Source: Sphingomonas sp. SUN039 (GTDB lineage: Bacteria; Pseudomonadota; Alphaproteobacteria; Sphingomonadales; Sphingomonadaceae). Taken from it: a DNA stretch of 64,000 bases. Both the position numbers and the translations under genes were made by a program. Of the stretch, positions 48,023-56,926 are shown one piece after another (position 1 is the first letter of the stretch; every line of letters starts with the position of its first letter). The notes beneath the pieces are model-generated. The model made no database searches and was not told the DNA's origin. It saw only the letters and a list, made by a program, of their open reading frames with translations. The stretch spans positions 664,001-728,000 of the forward strand of contig NZ_CP096972.1 in assembly GCF_024758725.1 (NCBI RefSeq), in the 5' to 3' direction.

Positions 48023-49669
48023 ATGTCCGGGCGATTCGATACGATGCTGACCACGGCGATGCGGCTGGCCGACGGGGATGCCGGCGCGCGTGCGGCGTCA
48101 TGGCGCCAGATCGTGGATATCGTCGCGCAGGCCGGTACGGCGCTCGACCATGATGCGCGCGGCGCGGCGTTCGAACGGCTGGCGGCGTTGCGCGACATGG
48201 TGCCGGTGGCCGACCGGCGGATGACCGCGGCAAGTCTCGCCGGACGGACCGCCGACCCCGCGCTGGCGGTCCTGTTCGCCCGCGACGAGCCTGCCGTCGC
48301 CGCCCCGTTCCTGGCCCGTGCCGACCTCGGCCCCGTCGACTGGCAACAGGCGATCCCGTCGATGCCTGCGGCCGCGCGCAACATCCTGCGCAATCGCCGC
48401 GACCTGCCCGAGGCGGCGGTGACGATGCTCGGGCGGTTCGCGGCGGCAGACCTCACCTTGCCGCCCTCGACAGTCGCTGCAAAGGTCGATGAGGCCGCGC
48501 CGGGCGTCACCCAGATTCGCGAGCTTGTCGATCGCATTGCCGCCTATCGCCAGCGCGTCCCGATGCCCCAGGCGGGCGACCCGGATTTGGGCGAGCCGGT
48601 TTCCGGCGAACCGCAGGTCGGGCAGGGCGATGCCGGACATTCCGACGGCTTTGTTTTTGAAACCATGCCCGACGGGACCATCGACTGGATCGACGGTGCG
48701 AGCCGCGAAGCCATTGTCGGCATGAGCATCGCCGATGCCGCGACGTTCGGCATTGCCGGTGTCGACGGACAGGCGGCGGGTGCGTGGCGTCGCCGCGCAC
48801 CGTTCCACGACGCGCGGCTGGTGGTCGCCGGACTCGGCGGGGCAGGCGGCGACTGGCTGATCTCGGGCGCCCCGCTGTTCAATCCCGCTGACGGGCGCTT
48901 CTGCGGTTATCGTGGCACGGCGCGCCGCCCGCGCCAGGACGAACGTGCCGACGGCCCCAGCCGGGTCGGCGGTATCGCGCCCGATTCGCTGCGCCAGCTG
49001 GTTCACGAACTCCGGACCCCGCTCAACGCGATCCAGGGCTTTGCCGAAATGATCGACAAGCAGATGCTGGGTCCGGCGGCGCTCAGGTACCGCGAGCGCG
49101 CACGCACGATCATGAGCGAGGCCGAACGGCTGGTGGCGATGGTCGACGACCTCGACACCAGCGCACGGCTCGATAGCGGGCGGCTCGCGGCAGACGCGCC
49201 CGACGAAGCCGATGTCGCGGGCATCGCGGCGCGGGTTTGCGCGCAGCACCGGCCGACACTGTCGGCGCGGGGCGTCGATCTGGCTATGCGCGGCCCCGCC
49301 TTTGCCGCACCGGTGGCGGCAGCATCGACCCTTGTCGAGCGCATGATCGCGCGACTGCTCGCTGCCGCAAGTGCCGTGGCGACGCCGGGCGAAAGCGTGA
49401 GTGCCGACGTCGAGGCGCGCGCCGCCGACGTCGTGTTTGCGGTATCGCGTCCGGCGGCGTTGGCGGGACGTGAAGAGGCGACGTTGCTCGACCCCGGTTA
49501 CGGACCCGACGGCGACTGGCCCGATGCCCCGTTGCTCGGGCTGGGCTTTACCCTGCGGCTCGTCGCCCGGCTGGCGGCGCAGGCAGGGGGCAGTCTGGTT
49601 ATCCTGCCCGACCGGTTCGCGCTCGCGCTTCCCGCAGTCGCCGCGCGTGCCGAGGTGCAACCCGCCTGA
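48023..49669 (+). CDS. PAS-type sensor histidine kinase with degenerate ATPase domain
   Basis: About 548 residues from MSGRFDTMLTTAMRL; earlier starts at 47981 or 47924 are possible. There is no membrane segment. An Ala-rich helical region (about 1-150) is followed by a PAS-like segment (FETMPDGTIDWIDGASREA to LFNPADGRFCGYRG), a HisKA dimerisation domain with the phospho-His in QLVHELRTPLNAIQGFAEM, and a C-terminal ATPase-like region. The N-box Asn expected in the ATPase (NLL-N-A) is replaced by ARLLAAASAVATPG, and the G1 box is DPGYGPDGD. It may be a pseudo-kinase or phosphatase. No response regulator is adjacent. Confidence 0.75.
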   Translation: MSGRFDTMLTTAMRLADGDAGARAASWRQIVDIVAQAGTALDHDARGAAFERLAALRDMVPVADRRMTAASLAGRTADPALAVLFARDEPAVAAPFLARADLGPVDWQQAIPSMPAAARNILRNRRDLPEAAVTMLGRFAAADLTLPPSTVAAKVDEAAPGVTQIRELVDRIAAYRQRVPMPQAGDPDLGEPVSGEPQVGQGDAGHSDGFVFETMPDGTIDWIDGASREAIVGMSIADAATFGIAGVDGQAAGAWRRRAPFHDARLVVAGLGGAGGDWLISGAPLFNPADGRFCGYRGTARRPRQDERADGPSRVGGIAPDSLRQLVHELRTPLNAIQGFAEMIDKQMLGPAALRYRERARTIMSEAERLVAMVDDLDTSARLDSGRLAADAPDEADVAGIAARVCAQHRPTLSARGVDLAMRGPAFAAPVAAASTLVERMIARLLAAASAVATPGESVSADVEARAADVVFAVSRPAALAGREEATLLDPGYGPDGDWPDAPLLGLGFTLRLVARLAAQAGGSLVILPDRFALALPAVAARAEVQPA

Positions 49670-49724
49670 ACCTGCACGTCGCTTGCAAGGGGCGACGCTC
49701 TTCCGCTAGCGCGTCCCGGTGTGT

Positions 49725-49801
49725 GGGCCTGTAGCTCAGTTGGTTAGAGCTGGCCGCTCATAACGGCTAGGTCGCGGGTTCGAGTCCTGCCGGGCCCACC
49801 A
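49725..49801 (+). tRNA. tRNA with CAU anticodon (Ile2 or elongator Met)
   Basis: 77 bases with a full cloverleaf: acceptor GGGCCTG/CGGGCCC, D-arm with GCTCAGTTGGTTAGAGC, anticodon loop CTCATAA (CAT at 49759-49761), T-arm TTCGAGTC and encoded CCA. Ile2 (lysidine at C34) is more likely than elongator Met given the G-C-rich acceptor, but this is not certain. Confidence 0.9.
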
Positions 49802-49826
49802 CGCTTGTCATACCGGCGATTTGCCG

Positions 49827-49836
49827 TGACATTGGA
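49827..49836 (+). promoter_or_regulatory. TGACATTGGA motif before tetR
   Basis: TGACATTGGA ends five bases before the TetR ATG at 49841. The same ten bases recur at 50503-50512 before the haloalkane dehalogenase, where they join an inverted repeat. A repressor site that also overlaps the ribosome-binding region is plausible. Confidence 0.45.
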
Positions 49837-49840
49837 CGAA

Positions 49841-50464
49841 ATGACAAACGGCAAGGCCCATCGAACGGAGCGCGGCGACCACGAGCGCCGGTCGGACGGG
49901 CGGTTCGAGCGCAGCCGGTCGAGCCGCGCGAAAATCGTGGCGGCCATGCTCGACCTTGTCGGCAACGGCGATGTGAACCCCAGTGCCGCGCGGGTCGCAG
50001 AGCAGGCGGAAGTCGGCCTTCGCTCGGTCTTTCGCCATTTCGACGACATGGACGCGCTTTACCGGGAGATGGGTGAAGTGATCGAGGCCCGCGTCCGGCC
50101 GATCATTGCGGAAGCACCGGTCGGCGCGACCTGGAAGCAGCGACTGTTCGATATCGCCGAGCGGCGCGCCAAGGTTTTCGAGACGATCCTTCCTTACCGG
50201 ATATCGGCCAATCTGAAGCGCTTTCAATCGGCCTTTCTCATGCAGGACTATCGGCGGATGCTGAGTCTCGAGACTGCGGCGGTCGAAGCCCAGTTGCCTG
50301 CATCGGTGGCAGAGGACGAGGCAGCGGCCAGCGGACTCAGTGTGATCCTCAGCTTCCAGACATGGCGCCTGTTGCGCCACGACCAGCAATTGGCGGTCGA
50401 TAAGGCACAGGCCGTGGTCCATCGCCTGCTGCACAACGCGCTCGCCGACCTGCCCGAAGGCTAG
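49841..50464 (+). CDS. TetR/AcrR family transcriptional regulator
   Basis: 207 residues from the ATG at 49841. The helix-turn-helix is RSSRAKIVAAMLDLVGNGDVNPSAARVAEQAEVGLRSVFRHF (parts: AARVAEQAEVGLRSVFRHFDD), typical of TetR. The C-terminal ligand-binding region has no recognised ligand signature. It lies immediately before the haloalkane dehalogenase operon and shares motif TGACATTGGA with its upstream region, so it likely represses that operon and itself. A TTG start 36 bases upstream is possible but unlikely. Confidence 0.9.
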   Translation: MTNGKAHRTERGDHERRSDGRFERSRSSRAKIVAAMLDLVGNGDVNPSAARVAEQAEVGLRSVFRHFDDMDALYREMGEVIEARVRPIIAEAPVGATWKQRLFDIAERRAKVFETILPYRISANLKRFQSAFLMQDYRRMLSLETAAVEAQLPASVAEDEAAASGLSVILSFQTWRLLRHDQQLAVDKAQAVVHRLLHNALADLPEG

Positions 50465-50502
50465 CGGCGGTGGTCGTGCGAGTTGACCACGCAGCGATGA
50501 AA

Positions 50503-50528
50503 TGACATTGGATATGCCAATAGATTGG
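50503..50528 (+). promoter_or_regulatory. Operator-like repeats before haloalkane dehalogenase
   Basis: TGACATTGGA (50503-50512) overlaps ATTGG-ATATG-CCAAT (50507-50521), which is followed by ATTGG (50524-50528), giving three half-sites in alternating orientation. The region lies between the tetR stop and the dehalogenase start. Confidence 0.5.
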
Positions 50529-50545
50529 CGGATCGGGAGTGTCCG

Positions 50546-51454
50546 GTGAAAGTCCTGCGCACGCCCGACGCTGCTTTCGATGCGATCCCCGATTTTCCGT
50601 TCGCGCCGCATTATGCCGATATCGGCGACCCGCGCGACGGCACGGTCTTGCGCCTTCATTATGTCGATGAGGGGCCGCGCGATGCCCCGGTCGTGCTGAT
50701 GATGCACGGCGAGCCGACCTGGTCGTATCTCTACCGGCACATGATCGGCCCCGTCGCCGCATCGGGCCTGCGCGTCGTCGCGCCCGACCTCATCGGCTTC
50801 GGCCGGTCGGACAAACCGGCGCGCAAGGGCGACTACAGCTATGCGCGGCATGTCGCGTGGATGCGGCGCTGGATCGAGCAACTCGACCTCCAGAATATCA
50901 CGCTGGCCTGCCAGGACTGGGGATCGCTGATCGGCCTCCGGCTGGTTGCCGAGATGCCCGAGCGGTTCAATGGCGTCGTGCTGTCCAACGGCGGCCTGCC
51001 GGCGGGCCAGCCCGCGCCCCGCGCCTTTGCGATCTGGCGCGCCTTCTCGAAGTACAGCCCACTCTTCCCCATCGGCCGGATCGTGAAGACGGGGACGCGA
51101 CGCGGCCTGTCCGACGCCGAAGTCGCCGCCTATGACGCGCCTTTCCCGGACGGTCGCTACAAGGCAGGCGCGCGGATCTTCCCGACCTTTGTGCCGCTGG
51201 GGCCGAATGTCGCGGTGTCCGACCAGTTGAAGGCATGGGAAGTGCTCGACCGCTGGAACAAGCCCTTCCTGTGCTGCTTCAGCGACAGCGACCCGATCAC
51301 GCGCGGCGGCGAAGCTCTGTTCGTGGGGCGGGTGCCGGGGACGGCCGGACAGCCACACACGACGCTCAAGGGCGGGCATTTCATCCAGGAAGACGATCCC
51401 GCCGGGTTCGTCGATTGCATCCTGAAGGTCGCCAAGCCGGGGGCAGGCGCATGA
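50546..51454 (+). CDS. Haloalkane dehalogenase, HLD-I subfamily
   Basis: 302 residues from GTG at 50546, preceded by [24 protein letters not shown] matches known starts. It is an alpha/beta hydrolase that hydrolyses carbon-halogen bonds. Visible catalytic set: oxyanion E56 in HGEPTWSY, nucleophile D124 with halide-binding W125 in CQDWGS, second halide Trp W164 in AIWRAF, acid D249 in SDSDPIT, and base H278 in GGHFIQED. The Trp pair is diagnostic of HLD-I (DhlA/DhmA-like). It heads the coupled operon with a DsbA-like isomerase and a hydroxylase, downstream of a TetR gene. Confidence 0.93.
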   Translation: MKVLRTPDAAFDAIPDFPFAPHYADIGDPRDGTVLRLHYVDEGPRDAPVVLMMHGEPTWSYLYRHMIGPVAASGLRVVAPDLIGFGRSDKPARKGDYSYARHVAWMRRWIEQLDLQNITLACQDWGSLIGLRLVAEMPERFNGVVLSNGGLPAGQPAPRAFAIWRAFSKYSPLFPIGRIVKTGTRRGLSDAEVAAYDAPFPDGRYKAGARIFPTFVPLGPNVAVSDQLKAWEVLDRWNKPFLCCFSDSDPITRGGEALFVGRVPGTAGQPHTTLKGGHFIQEDDPAGFVDCILKVAKPGAGA

Positions 51455-52110
51455 CGCTTTCCTACGATCTCTACTGGTCGTTCCGCTCGCCCTACAGCTA
51501 TTTCGTGACCAAGCGGCTGGTGGCGCTCGAACGCGACTTCGACGTGACCTGCAACGTGCGCGTCGTCTATCCGATCGCGGTTCGCCAGCCCGAATTCTTC
51601 GACAAGAACGATCCGCTGTGGCTGCCGTACTTCATGCGCGACATTTTTCGTTGTGCCGAGTTCCTGGGGCTGCCGTTCGGCTGGCCGAGCCCCGATCCGG
51701 TGGTGATGGACATGGCGACGCGGACCTACCCCAAGGAGCAGCCCTATATCTATCGCCTGACGCAACTGGGGCAGGCGGCGACGGAAGCGGGCAGGGGACT
51801 TGCCTTCCTCGACGAGGTCAGCTCGCTGATCTTCGGCGGAGCGGTGCGCGACTGGCATCTGGGCGATCACTTAGCCCACGCCGCCGAACGCGCGGGCCTC
51901 GATCTCGCAACGCTCGACGCGCAGATTGCGTCTGACCCCAACCGCTACGACCGTGCTATCAAGGCCAGTCAGGATGCCCAGCGTCTCGGCGGCCATTACG
52001 GCGTGCCGCTGATGGTTTTCGACAAAGAGCCCTTTTTCGGGCAGGATCGCTTCGACCAGATGAAATGGCGGATGGCACAAAAGGGGCTGGCGCGGAGGGA
52101 GGCGGCATGA
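51451..52110 (+). CDS. DsbA/2-hydroxychromene-2-carboxylate isomerase-like protein
   Basis: 219 residues. [22 protein letters not shown] is the start typical of the DsbA-like thioredoxin fold of HCCA isomerases, here without a CxxC pair (Ser-Pro-Tyr in its place). [22 protein letters not shown] segment carries the cis-Pro loop. Relatives isomerise aromatic degradation intermediates with glutathione. Coupling to the dehalogenase by ATGA (and to the next gene by ATGA) suggests action on the dehalogenation product or detoxification, which is inference. Confidence 0.82.
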   Translation: MTLSYDLYWSFRSPYSYFVTKRLVALERDFDVTCNVRVVYPIAVRQPEFFDKNDPLWLPYFMRDIFRCAEFLGLPFGWPSPDPVVMDMATRTYPKEQPYIYRLTQLGQAATEAGRGLAFLDEVSSLIFGGAVRDWHLGDHLAHAAERAGLDLATLDAQIASDPNRYDRAIKASQDAQRLGGHYGVPLMVFDKEPFFGQDRFDQMKWRMAQKGLARREAA

Positions 52111-52919
52111 GAGTCGAGGCGCTCATCGTACCCGGCATCTTTCTCGCCTTCGCGCTGGTCGAGATGTGGCGGACCGATTTCTTCCACAAGCCGGGCCAGA
52201 CGCGCGGCGATGCCTGGGTCGAAGTCGTGGGTTCGGTCGTCCTGCTGACCGTGACGCAACCTGCGATCCTTCTGATGGCCTACACGCTGATGGCGCTTGT
52301 CGTGCCCGACGCGGCGGGCGCGTGGGCCGGACTGCCGATCCTCGCACAGGTCGCGCTGTTCCTCGTGTTCGACGACATGATGCAATATTGGTGGCACCGC
52401 GCGTCGCACAGCTTTCCGTGGCTCTACAACCTCCACCGCGCGCACCACAGCGGCGAATATATGTCGGTGCGGATCGTCTACCGGAACAACTTCTTCTACT
52501 ATCTGACCATGCCCAGCCTGTGGTTCTCGGGCGCGCTGATCTACCTCGGACTGGGGGCGGTCTATATCCCCTATGTTTGCGTGAAGATGCTGGTCATCAT
52601 CGCTGCGCATTCGGACGTGCGCTGGGACCGGCCGCTCTATGCCGTCAAATGGCTGTCGCCGGTGATGTGGTTGGTCGAACGGACGATCTCCACGCCCGCG
52701 ACGCACAGCGCGCACCACGGCAAATATGCGTCGGACGGCATCACCAACTACAAAGGCAATTTCGGCAATCTGCTGTTCTTCTGGGACGTGTTGTTCGGCA
52801 CGGCCAAGATCACGCGGCGGTACCCGGCGGAGATCGGCGTCGAGAATTTGCCGCCGGTGACCGCCGCCGAGCAACTGGCGTGGCCGCTGTTCCGGTCGTC
52901 GGCGACGCGGGTGAGCTGA
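52107..52919 (+). CDS. Fatty acid hydroxylase/sterol desaturase family protein
   Basis: 270 residues, with four or more hydrophobic segments. The three His boxes are HRASH (about residue 97-101), HRAHH (about 110-114) and the HSAHH (about 196-200) of the di-iron membrane hydroxylases. The start ATG overlaps the isomerase stop. It could hydroxylate a lipid or the alcohol formed by the dehalogenase; there is no direct evidence. It is distinct from the partial second family member at 63302. Confidence 0.85.
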   Translation: MRVEALIVPGIFLAFALVEMWRTDFFHKPGQTRGDAWVEVVGSVVLLTVTQPAILLMAYTLMALVVPDAAGAWAGLPILAQVALFLVFDDMMQYWWHRASHSFPWLYNLHRAHHSGEYMSVRIVYRNNFFYYLTMPSLWFSGALIYLGLGAVYIPYVCVKMLVIIAAHSDVRWDRPLYAVKWLSPVMWLVERTISTPATHSAHHGKYASDGITNYKGNFGNLLFFWDVLFGTAKITRRYPAEIGVENLPPVTAAEQLAWPLFRSSATRVS

Positions 52920-52928
52920 CGGCGACTT

Positions 52929-53086
52929 CCCTCTCCCCTTGCGGGAGAGGGCGACACGCGCGCAGCGCGGCGGGGAGAGGGGGTGCGCGGCCATGCCGCG
53001 CGCGGCGCGCAGCGCCGCCCCCCTCTCCAAGCTGCGCTAGGCAGCAAGCTGCCAAGCTTCGCTTTCCTCTCCCGCAAGGGGAGAGG
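52929..53086. repeat. Composite palindromic element after the dehalogenase operon
   Basis: The left unit CCTCTCCCCTTGCGGGAG and the right unit CCTCTCCCGCAAGGGGAG are inverted. The first 50 bases closely match the element at 13508. It lies between convergent genes (hydroxylase and HupE/UreJ-like) and may terminate both. Confidence 0.85.
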
Positions 53087-53103
53087 AGCCATCTACACGC
53101 CTC

Positions 53104-54084
53104 TCACCCCACCATCCGCGCGATCATCCAGAAGGCGGCGATGCTGCCGATGGGGTAGGCGGCGGCACGGCGGAACATCGCCAGCGCCGGGACTGATGCA
53201 CGGGCGATAAGGGCGAGCACGGCGAGTGCGGCGACGACGATGGCGAGCTGGCCCGCCTCAACGCCGAGATTGAAGGTCAGTAGTGCCACCGGGACTTCGC
53301 CTTCCGGCATCCCGATTTCGGCAAGTGCCCCGGCAAAGCCGAAGCCGTGGAGCAGGCCGAACAGGAAAGCGACGACCCAGGGGATGCGTTCGGAGAGTCG
53401 TGGCTTCAAGGGGTCGCGCTTCACCACTTCGACTGCGAGGAAGACGATGGACAGCGCGATGCAGATTTCGACCGGTCGCTGGCTGACGCCGAGGAAGCCG
53501 AGCGTCGCACCCGCCAGCGTGATCGAATGCGCGATGGTGAACGCCGTCACCGTGCGCGCCACGACCCAGCCGCCGCCGAGCAGCAGCACCAGCGACAGCA
53601 CGAACAGCAGATGGTCGTAGCCGCTGAGGATATGTTCGATGCCGAGCACGAAATAGGTGCCCGCAACCTGTGCCGACCCCGCGCGGGCCGCAACTTCTGT
53701 CATCGGCGACGTGGCTGTAAGCCGCGCGGCCTGAACCGGGCGGCCGAGCGGCGCGATCCGGACCAGTGCGTCGGTAACGGTCCTGTCGAGGCCCGATAGG
53801 CCGACTTTCGCGCCAACCAAGGACTGCGCGCAGTCGTAGCGCCAGTCCGAATAAAGCCAGCCTTCATCGAGGTGACGGGCCGGTGGCGCGGCCTTGCAAT
53901 AGGCGGGCATCGCCGGGTTAGCGTTCGCCGCAAGGCCGCCCTTTACCGGTGCCTTTAGCCGGACGTGCCAGATGCGCGCATCCTGTTGCGTGATCTCGAG
54001 ATAGCCGGGCCGGAGTTCGTCGGCCCTGGCTGGCCCGGCCAGCGCGAACGCCGCGATCATTGCGATCCACAGCCACCGGCGCAT
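53104..54084 (-). CDS. HupE/UreJ-family membrane protein
   Basis: 326 residues: signal peptide (RRWLWIAMIAAFALAGPARA), a periplasmic domain with three Cys (about 25-135), then six membrane helices. His-rich transmembrane motifs VLGIEHILSGYDHLLFVL, FTIAHSITLAGAT and LLHGFGFAGAL define the HupE/UreJ_2 family, implicated in Ni or Co uptake. Its metal is unproven. It is the last gene of the DUF3604-PPIase operon with overlapping ends (54084). Confidence 0.85.
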   Translation of the reverse strand: MRRWLWIAMIAAFALAGPARADELRPGYLEITQQDARIWHVRLKAPVKGGLAANANPAMPAYCKAAPPARHLDEGWLYSDWRYDCAQSLVGAKVGLSGLDRTVTDALVRIAPLGRPVQAARLTATSPMTEVAARAGSAQVAGTYFVLGIEHILSGYDHLLFVLSLVLLLGGGWVVARTVTAFTIAHSITLAGATLGFLGVSQRPVEICIALSIVFLAVEVVKRDPLKPRLSERIPWVVAFLFGLLHGFGFAGALAEIGMPEGEVPVALLTFNLGVEAGQLAIVVAALAVLALIARASVPALAMFRRAAAYPIGSIAAFWMIARMVG

Positions 54085-54899
54085 CAGGGCTTGGCAATCC
54101 GGATGGTATAGCCGTCGAGCAGCGCCTGATAGGCGGCGTTCTCGCGCGCGACGCGGTTCGCCTCGCGCCAGTCGTTTTCGACTGCTTTCCGCACGCTGGC
54201 GAGCGGCGGCACCGCGCCGGGGGTCAGCTTTCGCAGGCGGACGAGGTGCTGGCCGAATCCCGACGTCACCGGCCCTGCCCAGCGCCCCGGCGGCAGTGCG
54301 GCAAGGGCCTTGGCAAAGCCGTCGCCGAACTGGCGGTCAATATCGCCGGACGGCGCGTCATCGAGCTTTGACGGCACCGACAGTGTCTGCGCCAATGTCG
54401 CCGGGTCCACGCCCTTGTTTAGCTGCGCGAGCGCCAGCCGCGCGTGTTCGGGATCGCTCCCGACGTAGATTTGGTCGAAACTCAGCGCTGGAGCCGTCGC
54501 ATAGTCGCGCCGGTGCGTGTCGAGCCAGCTTTGCAGTGCCGCGTCGCCCGGCACCTCGTTTTCCGCCTGCGCCGCAACCAGAAATTCCATTTTCGACCGC
54601 ATCCGGCGGCGGATGATGATGTCGTCCTTGTCGAGGCCCATCCGTACCGCCTCGCGGTAATAGACCTCATCCTTGATCAGGTCGCGGATCAGGCCGTCGA
54701 CTTCGGCAGGTGTCGGCTGGCGGTGCCATTGCTGTTCCCATTGTCCGGTCAGCCCACCGACCTGCGCCTCGGTCACCGTTATCGTGCGGTCGGCGACGTC
54801 ACTGCCACCGCCCCAGACCGCGAAGATCAGCGCACCCGCCGCGAGGAAATGGACCAGCGGCTCGCGTACAAGCCGTTTGGCCAGTTCAATCAGCATCAT
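54084..54899 (-). CDS. Parvulin-type peptidyl-prolyl isomerase, membrane-anchored
   Basis: 271 residues. N-terminal membrane anchor EPLVHFLAAGALIFAVWGG, then a SurA/PrsA-like N-domain (IKDEVYYREAVRMGLDKDD), and a PpiC-like region (LSFDQIYVGSDPEHARLALAQL to VTSGFGQHLVRLRKLTPG, about 135-230). The C-terminal helix is amphipathic. It acts in periplasmic folding. Both ends overlap neighbours (ATGA with DUF3604; one base with HupE), so it may serve the DUF3604 or HupE protein specifically. Confidence 0.83.
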   Translation of the reverse strand: MMLIELAKRLVREPLVHFLAAGALIFAVWGGGSDVADRTITVTEAQVGGLTGQWEQQWHRQPTPAEVDGLIRDLIKDEVYYREAVRMGLDKDDIIIRRRMRSKMEFLVAAQAENEVPGDAALQSWLDTHRRDYATAPALSFDQIYVGSDPEHARLALAQLNKGVDPATLAQTLSVPSKLDDAPSGDIDRQFGDGFAKALAALPPGRWAGPVTSGFGQHLVRLRKLTPGAVPPLASVRKAVENDWREANRVARENAAYQALLDGYTIRIAKP

Positions 54900-56788
54900 C
54901 CCTTAGGGTGATACCAGATCGGCGAGCTATAGGCGCGCTCCTGATCCTTCAGACGCGTGCCGGGCAGCAATTTCGCCTTGTAGCGCAGCACGTCGAACAG
55001 CACCCAGCGCGGTGTCGGGATTTCGAGCACGCGGACATAGTAGAACGCCTTTTGCGCCGGATTGAATTCGGAGTCGGTCCACACCGTCGCCAGTTGCGGC
55101 GCGCCGATGGTGTTCCTGTAGCTGGCGGTCGCGATGTCGACGGTATCGCCGACCGGTGTCAGTCTGTCGCCGATAGCTTTGCGCGTTTCGGGACTGCTCC
55201 ACACGACGTTGAAGATTTTCTCGTGAAGCTTGCCGCCCGCGTCGATCCAGCCCTTGACGATCTGGACACGGTCGAGGTTCGCGCCGATGGGGTCTTTCAG
55301 CGCCGAGACGATGAACTTCGGCGCGCCCTTCGGACCGGTCAGGTCGCCGCCCATCGGTACGCCTGCGGCATAGGCCGCCTTCACCCAGTCGCCTTTCAGC
55401 GCGTCCTTGCCGAAATCCCAGCCGCCGAAGAAGCGCACCGTCATGCGCGGGCCGGTGGTGGCATAGGTTTCCTTGCGGAGCATCGCGTCGAAGATCGCGC
55501 TGCGCGAATTGCCCCGCGCCCAGACCCCGGCATAGCCGCCCGCCAGATATTGCCAGCCGAAGCGCCCCTGCGTGTTCCCCAAATTCTGCGGGGCGGAGGC
55601 GCGGGCAGGTCCGGGCTCGACACCCGAATGTTTGCCGAAGAAGTTGTTCTCGTCGCCGGTGGCAAGCCCGGTATGGCTGTCGGTCGAACCGATCAGGCCG
55701 AACTTGTACGGGTTGACGCCGGTACGCGCCTCGATGGCAAGGCCGCGCTTCAGCGCTTCGCGGACATAATTGCCGGCCTGCATGTCGGGCGTCGATTTGC
55801 GCTGCATCGTCAGATTGCCGATGTCCCACCCGGCTTTCCCGAAATCGGCGAACTCGTCGTTGGGCGAGAGGAAAGGATGCGCCTCGCTGTCACCCTTGAT
55901 CTGGGTTGCCTCGACCAACGGCTCGTGCGCCGCACGCCTACGCGCATAGGCCGCTGTCATCGGACCGCCGCCGGGGCCGACCATCTCGAACATCAGGCCG
56001 TTCGACACATTGCTGTTGTGCGGGATGGCGAGCACCTGCCCGCCCGTCGCCTTGGTATAGGCGTCCATATAGTCCCATAGCTGGCTGACCGGCGTGTCGC
56101 CCTGACCCGGATCATAGGGTAGCACCTTGTCCGTCCGTTCCTTGCCGTCGCGGAACATAACGACGCGGTGCAAATTGTCGCCGCGCGGCATCAGCGTGTA
56201 TTCGAAGCCGATGAACGCGCTGAACTTGCCCGGCTCGTTATAGCGTTCGACGATGCTGCTGTGCGTCGTCCAGATCTTGGTCGTGCGCTTCTTTTGCGCT
56301 TCGACATCGCGCAAGGCCTCGGGTAGCGCGTTGCGCCCCGCAAGGTCGATGAGCTCGGCGGTGACTTTCAGTCGCCCCTGCGGTCCCTCGTGCATCGTAT
56401 CGTGCCAGCGCAGCAGGGTCGGGTCGCGGATGAACAGGCGCGGCGCATCGTACAACGCCTGCGTCGCCCCCAGCCCGCCCGAGTGATCGGCGATGACGAG
56501 GAAATCGAGGGGGCGGTCGAGCTTTGCCTTGAGGCCACCGGTCGCGGTCACTTCCTCGCCCCGCGCAAAGCGGAGTGCGTCTTCCGGACCGAGCTTCGCC
56601 CCGAAAGCGAACGCATCGACCGAATTGCTGGTGTGGAGATGCGTGTCGCCCCAATAGACCCGCTCGGGATAGGCGGTCAGCTTCACATCGGCATCGGTCT
56701 TGCCGTTCATGCTGCCGGTGCGCTGGCAAGCGGCGAGCGCGAGCAGGGCGATGCTAAGGCCCAGCGACGTCTTCATCGGCAGTTTCAT
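54896..56788 (-). CDS. DUF3604 lipoprotein
   Basis: 630 residues with a lipoprotein signal (LLALAACQRTG, lipobox LAAC). WGDTHLHTSNSVDAFAFGAKL, DFLVIADHSGGLG, and NPYKFGLIGSTDSHTG are conserved metal-site-like motifs of DUF3604, related to PHP-like hydrolases by the DTHLHT and ADHS patterns. Family function is unknown. It is the head of the operon with a foldase and a HupE/UreJ-like channel, implying a metal-dependent outer or periplasmic enzyme system; this is inferred from context. Confidence 0.85.
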   Translation of the reverse strand: MKLPMKTSLGLSIALLALAACQRTGSMNGKTDADVKLTAYPERVYWGDTHLHTSNSVDAFAFGAKLGPEDALRFARGEEVTATGGLKAKLDRPLDFLVIADHSGGLGATQALYDAPRLFIRDPTLLRWHDTMHEGPQGRLKVTAELIDLAGRNALPEALRDVEAQKKRTTKIWTTHSSIVERYNEPGKFSAFIGFEYTLMPRGDNLHRVVMFRDGKERTDKVLPYDPGQGDTPVSQLWDYMDAYTKATGGQVLAIPHNSNVSNGLMFEMVGPGGGPMTAAYARRRAAHEPLVEATQIKGDSEAHPFLSPNDEFADFGKAGWDIGNLTMQRKSTPDMQAGNYVREALKRGLAIEARTGVNPYKFGLIGSTDSHTGLATGDENNFFGKHSGVEPGPARASAPQNLGNTQGRFGWQYLAGGYAGVWARGNSRSAIFDAMLRKETYATTGPRMTVRFFGGWDFGKDALKGDWVKAAYAAGVPMGGDLTGPKGAPKFIVSALKDPIGANLDRVQIVKGWIDAGGKLHEKIFNVVWSSPETRKAIGDRLTPVGDTVDIATASYRNTIGAPQLATVWTDSEFNPAQKAFYYVRVLEIPTPRWVLFDVLRYKAKLLPGTRLKDQERAYSSPIWYHPKG

Positions 56789-56909
56789 TTTTTGCCCCCC
56801 ATTCGCGCGCCTCCGCTGACGGGAGGATACTGACCAACCCTATAATCGGCTTGTTCCGCGACTGCATAATCGTCTTTTATCGATGCGGTTCGACTATCGC
56901 GCCCTGTAA

Positions 56910-56926
56910 TGGCATTAGCAATGCCA
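56910..56926. promoter_or_regulatory. Inverted repeat in the divergent DUF3604/DUF4345 gap
   Basis: TGGCATT-AGC-AATGCCA, a perfect 7-base palindrome with a 3-base spacer. A TATAAT lies at 56841-56846 on the plus strand about 130 bases before the DUF4345 gene, but no good -35 was seen. A regulator is not evident nearby. Confidence 0.35.
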
